Source: Stenocarpella maydis | Taxonomy: Eukaryota > Ascomycota > Sordariomycetes > Diaporthales > Diaporthaceae | NCBI GenBank assembly: GCA_002270565.1 | Contig: NQMI01000015.1 | Coordinates: forward strand, 472,747 to 536,746 | Reading direction: 5' to 3' | DNA: 64,000 nucleotides | Part shown: piece by piece, positions 57,121 through 64,000 of the stretch | Layout of the letters: every line of letters begins with the position of its first letter | Numbering within the stretch: the stretch's first letter is position 1 | The notes under the pieces: model-generated | The model's database searches: none | Told to the model about the DNA's origin: nothing | Seen by the model: only the letters and a program-made list of their open reading frames with translations | Made by a program: the position numbers and the translations under genes

Positions 57121-57245
57121 CCCCCCCAAGTATATCAGCCAGTAAATCGCGGTCTGACCAACTTTTACAGGGGAGTGTACTTCCCCCCCCAAGTATATCA
57201 GCCAGTAAATCGCGGTCTGACCAACTTTTACAGGGGAGTGTACTT
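57121..57245. repeat. Two-unit 63-bp tandem direct repeat with poly-C starts
   Basis: Two nearly identical units (57121-57182 and 57184-57245, period 63) each begin with a C run and continue AAGTATATCAGCCAGTAAAT, ending in CAGGGGAGTGTACTT. The preceding C run extends back to about 57118. The reverse complement AGTACACTCCCCTGTAAAAG has the look of a DNA-transposon terminal repeat, so the tandem pair may be two abutting element ends or a slippage duplication across the C run. Confidence 0.85.
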
Positions 57246-57899
57246 TTCGTCTTTGCCAAGCTTTGCCTCATCTTTGACTACACCCCATCTTGATGGCTCA
57301 AATTTGGCCGCAAATCATAACACGCCTCAAGACATCAACACCCTAACCTGACCGTGACTGCAAACGTCACTCTCAATAGGATGACGACTACAAGCCACTT
57401 TGCTCGTGCCAAATGATTGCTGCATCAGCTGTCTCTTACCATGAAATTTCCCTAACTACTGGTCGGACTCCGACTAGCAGCCCCAAGTTTCCGGCCAGCT
57501 GTGCCATGCCGGCAAGTGGAGTGTGGTCATGAAAGGCGGTATTCTAGCGTTTGCTGATCTTGGGGGTTTCTGACTAGAAAGATACCACTAGCATTATCGT
57601 GCGGCGGTCGGGATACTCGCAACGGTTTCTACACGTGTAAAAAGTAGGTTCACGGGTTGGACGCCTAAGAGCTCTCGGTGGTGCCAGGCGGCAGCGCCCG
57701 CCCCAGCCCCAGTCCTTCACCAACTTAATTTAATTTAAGTTGGAATTTACGTTTTCATGTGCCAGGCAAGTAAAGCTGAGAGCCGACACTATGGCCAAGT
57801 TGGCGCCGGGCCGACCGCTGCCTAATAAGTCACTAGCGTGGGTGCGCGAATATCTGTATCCTCCTCATCCACGGCCCATGATGCTAAGGTGGTTCTAAT
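57246..57899. other. Intergenic, boundary zone
   Basis: Ordinary-composition DNA without a gene. A self-complementary TTAATTTAATTTAA-type stretch is near 57725. Composition drops abruptly to AT-rich at about 57890-57900. Confidence 0.45.
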
Positions 57900-60257
57900 A
57901 GACTAAAAGTCAACAACTCTAACAAAAATATTAATTATTACATATTTTCATTTTGACTATTATAATAATTAACTTTGAAAACTACTAATTACTTGACTAT
58001 AAATTTATATCTAAACTTAATTTATAATTTATATATAACGTTATATATTAAATGGCCTTTGCCATATGGCTATTGGTACATACATACAGTAGTTATCGAA
58101 CTAGTTCTGTTATTCGATAATCTATCTAGGTTCTGAAACAAGGGAGGGGAAGCACACGGTAGGGGCTTAAGGCCTCCGTACGGTACCTAGGTGGCTGATT
58201 AAGCCACCTCATCCCCATACTAATATATAATCCTAAGTGCTATTCTAACACTAGGGATCTTTTCTTTTATAATCACACATCTTCCTTTTAGCCTCTAAGC
58301 AGGTTAAACTACTTATATACCTTCCTTCTTAATGAAATCCCCCTCCTCTCCTCCTACAGGTTATACTGCTTTTTACTTTATATACTACTTGCAACCTCCA
58401 ACTACTTGGCTAATATTGGTCATTATCCAACATCTCTTCCACTTCTAACTACCCATACTTTCCTTATTATCCTTACTCCATAGCTCTTCATATATATAAA
58501 AGGAGCAAAAGAAGCACATCCTTAGTAAGATGTCTCCTTTATAAGTTACTCACTTATATAATTAACTTATTGCCAGCTAGGGATACTAGTACTATATGCT
58601 TCCTCCCTAATATAAAACCTCTTCCTCTCTCTCTCTCTTTCTCTTTCTTCCCTTCTTCCTTTCTTCATTATATAATACCTATATACCCATATATAAACCT
58701 TTAGTATATATTTATATAATTACTTTTTCTTCTTTAACTTATTTAATAAAATTTCCTTACTTATATAATGTTTTCTGGCTTGCGCTTTTCTTCTTGCAAC
58801 CCTTATAGCTTACCTATCTCACCTATTATACCTCCTATTAGGCCTGCATCTGTTGTAGTGGCACCCTTGGTTCCTCTACTAATGGGTAGTGCTTACCTAC
58901 TAGAGCTGCTCTTTAGTATCCTGAATTCTATACCTAGCCTAACTGCTAGCTGCTGTATTATAATTCTCCTAACTGGTAACTTTATAAATCAGACTCTTCT
59001 TACCACCCTCTATATTAATATTTATATAAGCCCTTTCCCCTTTTTTACTATATTTCTAACCTTTATATAAATATATTAGGAGGCTAAGCATATGGTTGCT
59101 GCCCTTCCCTTATATAATATTTGCATTCTAGTAGATATTAATATATCTAGAGCTAATATTATTACCTACCTCCTTTATTATTTAAGCTACTTCTATATAA
59201 TCCTAATCCAGTTATATAATAAGCGGGTTAGTGAGAAATGCCTAAAGTGTAAGCCCGAGACTTATAAATTTAAGGATTGCATATAAATTCCGGGCTTTCA
59301 GGGGGGTGCTTGTGCAACCTGTATCTAGCAGTTACTAGCTTGGAAGTATCCCTATTATGAGAAGTATGAGGCTAATGCTAGTTATATGGGGCATGGAAAT
59401 TAGTAGGGTAGTAGTTCGGGTAATAATGGTAAGGGGTCCTCCTGGAATCCTATAACTGTAGAGGATATCAAGTAGGAGATTAAGGCGGAGGAGGCTGAGC
59501 CCATTATTAATCCTTGTGCCTTCGGCTATGTGGTGGAATAGGTGGTTCTAGGTTATATGGTGATTTTCAGAAGGTTAGCATTTTATATGGTAGAATAGAG
59601 GGTTGAGTTATACAATATACTTTCTATGTTAATTATTATGAAATTTGAACTCCCCTCTTACTACTTTTTAATTATATGGATTGCTGTCTGAGTATTAGTA
59701 TAGGTTTTTAGTAGCTTATTTTTATATATTTTAGCTTTATCTATCTTTATTTAAGGCTTATCTTAGTCTTTTTAAACCCTACCTAGCTTTATTCAAGTCC
59801 TATCTTACTATATCTAGGCTATATTAAGGTTCATTTGAGTCTTATCTTTATCTATTAAGGTCCTATCCTTAGGTATCCAGGTTATATCTAGCTCTATATA
59901 GGGCCTATCCTCCTTTATTTGGGTATTATCCAGCTTTATATAAGTTAAAAATCCATTAGTTTAGCTTACTTCTAGCTTTATATAAATCTAAGATCTATCT
60001 ACTTATATTAATTCTAGCTTAGTTCTAGCTCCATTTTAGCTTAGTTCTATCTTAATTCTAGCTTAATTCCATCTTAGTTCCAGCTCTATTCCAGCTTAAT
60101 TCCAGCTCCATTCTAGCTCAGTTCTAACTTCCATATGGGTCTAGATCCTTAATATTTTCTTCCATACAGACCCCCTATTTTCTACAGCCTATCCTTCATA
60201 CATTCAGACCCCCTCTCTAATTCCTCCCCCTTTTCATACAAACTACCTACTTCTTCC
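57900..60257. repeat. AT-rich RIP-type block with retroelement remnants
   Basis: Very AT-rich with frequent stops. On the plus strand, 58768-59540 can be read in pieces as a Pro/Val-rich N-terminus followed by a Cys pattern (CLKCKPETYKFKDC, then GACATCI, then WKYPYYEKYEA) like the Cys-rich gag-type proteins of fungal repeats. Near 60005-60130 a degenerate tandem array of TTCTAGCT/TTCCAGCT words occurs. Nothing here is intact. Confidence 0.6.
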
Positions 60258-63200
60258 CATCCAGGCGCTTAATATACGCCTTGACTCTGATCCTCAGGGT
60301 GTTTATTATGATCAGCTGCTCTAGTGCTCCATTTAGGACTTTCTTTATACAAGCATCTGCTAGGTTGTCCTTCCTATCAATCCATTATACTTCTAATATC
60401 TTCTTCCTCTTATATACTTTTCTTAGCAATATAATATTAATTATTAGCTTCTTCTTATTAATTATACTAAGCTTTACTAGGCATTTATATAGTAATCATG
60501 AGTTTATATAGATTACTACTAGTATTCTTAGTACCTTTAGATAGTTAAAGATTTAGTTGATTATTATACTAAGTGCTATGCTGCTATTAAACCCTGTTAT
60601 TATTCCATATAGCTTGCTTGCTAGTATGCTTTATATAACTTGCTTGCACTTTATCAAGCTCTAGTAGATAATATTTCCATAGATCTTAAAGTTAGTTTCC
60701 ATATGGTCTTCTTCCATTGCTATAGCAATAATAAATCCTAGATATAAGGGCTTAAATTAAGTGGTATGAATTTAATCCCCCTATCAAGGTTCTCCTTCTG
60801 CTACTTAATTCATACATTTAAGGCTTCTATATCTTTCTCTTTAGGATCCCTGATTTATGCAGCTATAGAAAGATTATATAATGACTCTGGTTAGCAGATT
60901 AAGGCAATATATACCCCTTAGGCTCTCTAGGTAACATACTGCTAGGCTGTATCATCCATACAGGGGTTAATTAGTTCTAATCATATAGCTTATCCTTTTT
61001 ATATAAATAAGATGTTTTCTTTATCTAACTTAATTCTTTTACTATTAAATTTTACTGGTTTTTTAAATATTAGAACTTCCTTTGGCTTTATACGGAACTT
61101 TTTCTTTCTTAGCTTGTCTTCCTCCCTTTTAGAGAATGTTGGTATTATAAAGAAGAAGGTATTATCCGTCTGCATCCCTAAGATACTAAAGTTATATAGC
61201 CCATTAGTAGTAAATAGAAGGCATGGGTTATATATAGAGATCTTCATTTTTAGGGCCTCTATATAGTGGGTATGGTAGGTTTTATACCAATGTAGGCCTG
61301 CCTTAGCTAGGCCATATAGTGGTTTCCTAATGATAAGGATTGTATCTAGGGGGTATCTATCCCTAAGCTCTAGGGGTAGTCGTGCAATAATCATACAGGT
61401 TAGTACATCTTCAGCTTGAGTGTAGGCTTATATAATGTCCCATAGTTTGCCTTAGCATCTATATGATTAAATGAGTATTAGCCCTAGGGCTAGAATCAGT
61501 CTCTGGCTTATCCTCTGGATAGTTGGGGCTTATATTAGTATTATATGTTTCTCTTTATCCCTAAAGCCCTATATAACTAGCCTTAATTTCTTAATCAGCT
61601 TAGTTAACCTATTCTTAACTTCTTATACCATTTATATATTAAAGATTCTTAGATATCCATATATCTTTAGATTATAATTTATAAATTTAAATATATCTTT
61701 GCTGGCTAGAGCATTAATCTTAAGGGCATTAGATTCTTCAAATAGCTTGCCTGGGCTGGTAATAATGTTATCTTCCCTTAGCTTAATAGCCAGGTTGTAT
61801 AAGTTCCTTTCTTTTTGGGTTGAGAAAGTAATTACTAGTAGTTATATAGTTAATAGATATGTGTATTATGCGGTTGCTCTTCTAAGTCTGCCGCACCAAT
61901 TCAGCTGCACCTGGGTAGCTTCCTTCCTAGGCTTGCCTCTCTTCCTAGCTTGGGTTAGCTATTATATGGTAATAGCGTCTTATACATCTAGGTCATCCCA
62001 TACAGCTAGTTCAGCTATATAAAGGTATAGTTTGGCATATATAGCCCGGAATTATATAGGTCCATTTACCATACTAATTATCACAATATACCCATAAATA
62101 GCTTCCAGCTTATATAGTCCTCTCCAGCCTTTATTTTCTCTCTAGATAAGGACTTCGCTTTAAAGGGGTAAGGATAGTATAGTATGGGTATCTAGTCCAT
62201 TCCTAGTATTAATTATATAGCTAACCTCAATTTCCATACAAATAATTCAAAGTATCTTTATAGCCTTTTATATAGCTCTTGCCCTTTAGGTAATATCTAG
62301 AGATAGTAAAGATTTATATAAGACTTAAGGGTAGGTACTAAATACTAAAAGGGTTAGTATAAGTCCACTTCGCCCAACTATATCATTTATGGCCTTAATT
62401 ACCATCTATAGGATTATTTCATCATCTATAGCTTTATTGATCTCTATACAAAGGATTTCATATACCCTTCTTAGAGGTCTATATAACTGCTTAACTTTCC
62501 CTATAGCCCGGTATACCTCCACTAGCATCTCTTTACACAAGATCCCCATAATCTTTATATTTATATAGAACTCCTTTAATGCAAAGTTCATCCTTAGGTT
62601 ATATATAATATAATTAGGTAGGCTAATATAGGTGCAGATCTAGCATTTATAAAGTGCATCCTAAATATCTCATATAGATATAGATCTAAGGAATATTACT
62701 ACTTAGAGGTTTATATCTATATTAATTATATATAGGGCGTTCTTCTCTCCAAGTTACATAATATTAAATACTACTTTATAATTAACGTAGCTTTCATTCT
62801 TAATAGAGAATTTAAATTATCTTAGGGCTAGGTTGTATATCTAATAGTAATAATAGAATTTCTTAATTCTCTCTAGAATAGCTTCCTTAATATCATTATG
62901 CCCTATACTTCTAAGAAGTCTATATAGTTTCTCCATATGGGGATAGCTAAAGCGCCTATAAAGTTACTATAGCTAAGGTTTAATAAGGAAGGCTCCAGCC
63001 TCTATACAGCTAGGGTTAAAGAAAGCATATCCCCATTTTCATACAACTAAGAGTAAGGTATTCCTTTATATAATAATGTTTATAATATTATTAAAGTAGG
63101 CCTTTAGTCTGTTAGCACTATATAATAAGAATAAGAATAAAGTTAAGGTATCTATAATATAATAGGTTGTCTTTTTAAGTTGGTTCCTTAGCTTAATTAT

Positions 63201-64000
63201 CTTAATAGAAGTAATTATATCTGCTAGTTTGAACTTAACTCTCACTATATCCTTCTTCTAGTTAATCATTATACTAGAGTTCTCTTATATATATGCTAGT
63301 GCTTGGGGCTTCCCTATTATTAAAAATTTAGCTGCCCTAGTATCCCAGAGTTCCCCTTAATATATTATACTATATGGGTTATATAATATAAAGCTTTCTG
63401 CAGTAATCATTCTTAGAGCTAAGTAGATATCTTTACCTATTGTGTAATAATTGAATGCTACATTAATAAGGTGCTGTTAGGGTGTGTTTTTATCCTCTAA
63501 GCCCTATGAATCCCATAGTTAGTCTTCTGTACGGTTAAGATCTAAGTCCTCCCCCTTATAATCAAGTATAAATGACTGAAATTTGCTCTCTCCCTAAAGA
63601 GGTTCCTAATTAAGGTTATTACATACCTATAGGTATTAGCCTTATATATTACTCCGCTCCTTTTCAGAGTGGTTAGTAGACTAGCACCCTTCCTTCTTAT
63701 ATATAAAGCACTTCTTTAGTTAGCTTGTTATATAAGGTAGTCTAAATAATTATTATAATGGGTATGGTTATTGCCCTAATTATATAAGGGATTATTATAA
63801 AAACCGGCCCTTATTAGGCTATAGATAATTATATAAAGAGCTTATTTAAGGGCAATTATATAAAGGCTTTTAGCAGTTATTAAAGTTTAATATATACCTT
63901 CTATCTATAAAGTTGATTTTTACCTTATTTTAGGTAATAAATTATTAAGTTAAGTTTCTCTCTATAGCAACTTAAATTGCTGCTTGAAGGTCTGCAAATA
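60258..64000 (-). mobile_element. Ty1/copia-type LTR retrotransposon pol, RIP-degraded, 5' end beyond the window
   Basis: Reading the minus strand from the window end downward, copia pol domains follow in order with many stops. GAG-pre-integrase and the zinc-binding part come first (RRFSYPHMEKLYRLLRSIGH, about 62880-63000), then the integrase core and its end (IGKVKQLYRPLRRVYEI, about 62450-62520; a KGWRGLYKLEAIYG-type segment, about 62080-62130). Reverse transcriptase includes the open stretch 61394-60999 (LELRDRYPLDTILIIRKPLY, then GLAKAGLHWYKTY). RNase H ends with VYWIDRKDNLADACIKKVLN and VRVKAYIKRLDG near 60258. The domain order integrase-RT-RNase H defines copia rather than gypsy. Stops stand mostly as TAA/TAG, fitting C-to-T decay. 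LTRs were not identified. Confidence 0.87.

Noticed and set aside
57121..57245. Possible CRISPR-like array
   Set aside because: Only two units in direct tandem with no spacers, in a eukaryotic genome.

Overview
The window is nuclear DNA of a filamentous ascomycete (Pezizomycotina, probably Sordariomycetes). Genes are interrupted by short GT-AG introns of about 49-130 bases. The families are fungal: DASH subunit Spc19, PDR-type ABC-G pump, UstYa/DUF3328, PTH11-like rhodopsin-domain receptor, Jen1-type carboxylate carrier. GC-balanced gene DNA alternates with very AT-rich, stop-riddled repeats that look mutated by RIP (repeat-induced point mutation). Exon models below were joined by hand from splice signals, reading frame and family pattern.

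Layout. 0.5-3.2 kb: spc19 (-) and an isochorismatase-like hydrolase (+). 3.6-7.7 kb: a TA-flanked Tc1/mariner element with a dead transposase, 2.5 kb of AT-rich repeat, and a second copy of the element's right end meeting a single N. 7.7-8.9 kb: a multi-pass membrane protein (-). 10.4-23.6 kb: an accessory block with a PDR-type ABC transporter (+), a five-exon UstYa-like gene (-), a divergent tiny gene for a 48-residue secreted peptide (+), a PTH11-like receptor (+) and an FAD monooxygenase (+). 24-25 kb: a frameshifted and truncated membrane-protein gene (-). 26-29.5 kb: a poly-Asp hypothetical protein and a neprilysin-like M13 metalloprotease (-). 30-32.5 kb: a MYND-finger pseudogene, a GTP cyclohydrolase I relic and a hypothetical protein. 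33-40 kb: a LysM plus lysozyme-fold protein (-), a Jen1-type carrier (+) and an F-box/RCC1 protein (-). 42-47 kb: decayed genes (fructosamine-kinase-like phosphotransferase, rhodopsin-domain receptor). 47-52 kb: a small secreted Cys-containing protein (-) and a secreted M28 aminopeptidase (-). 52-57.9 kb: gene-poor, with a two-unit 63-bp tandem repeat. 57.9-64 kb: AT-rich DNA holding a RIP-degraded Ty1/copia retrotransposon (-) that runs off the window end.

How it may work together. Housekeeping-type genes (Spc19, M13 protease, F-box/RCC1) are mixed with accessory, secreted and transport genes. The most interesting part is 10.4-23.6 kb. A UstYa-family oxidase sits head-to-head with a signal-peptide mini-gene, near a pump, a flavin monooxygenase and a receptor. 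This resembles a minimal fungal ribosomal-peptide (dikaritin-like) locus, although the usual repeated Kex2 cores are missing. The many relic genes between 24 and 57 kb, the RIP-like nonsense changes and the flanking transposons suggest a fast-evolving accessory segment.
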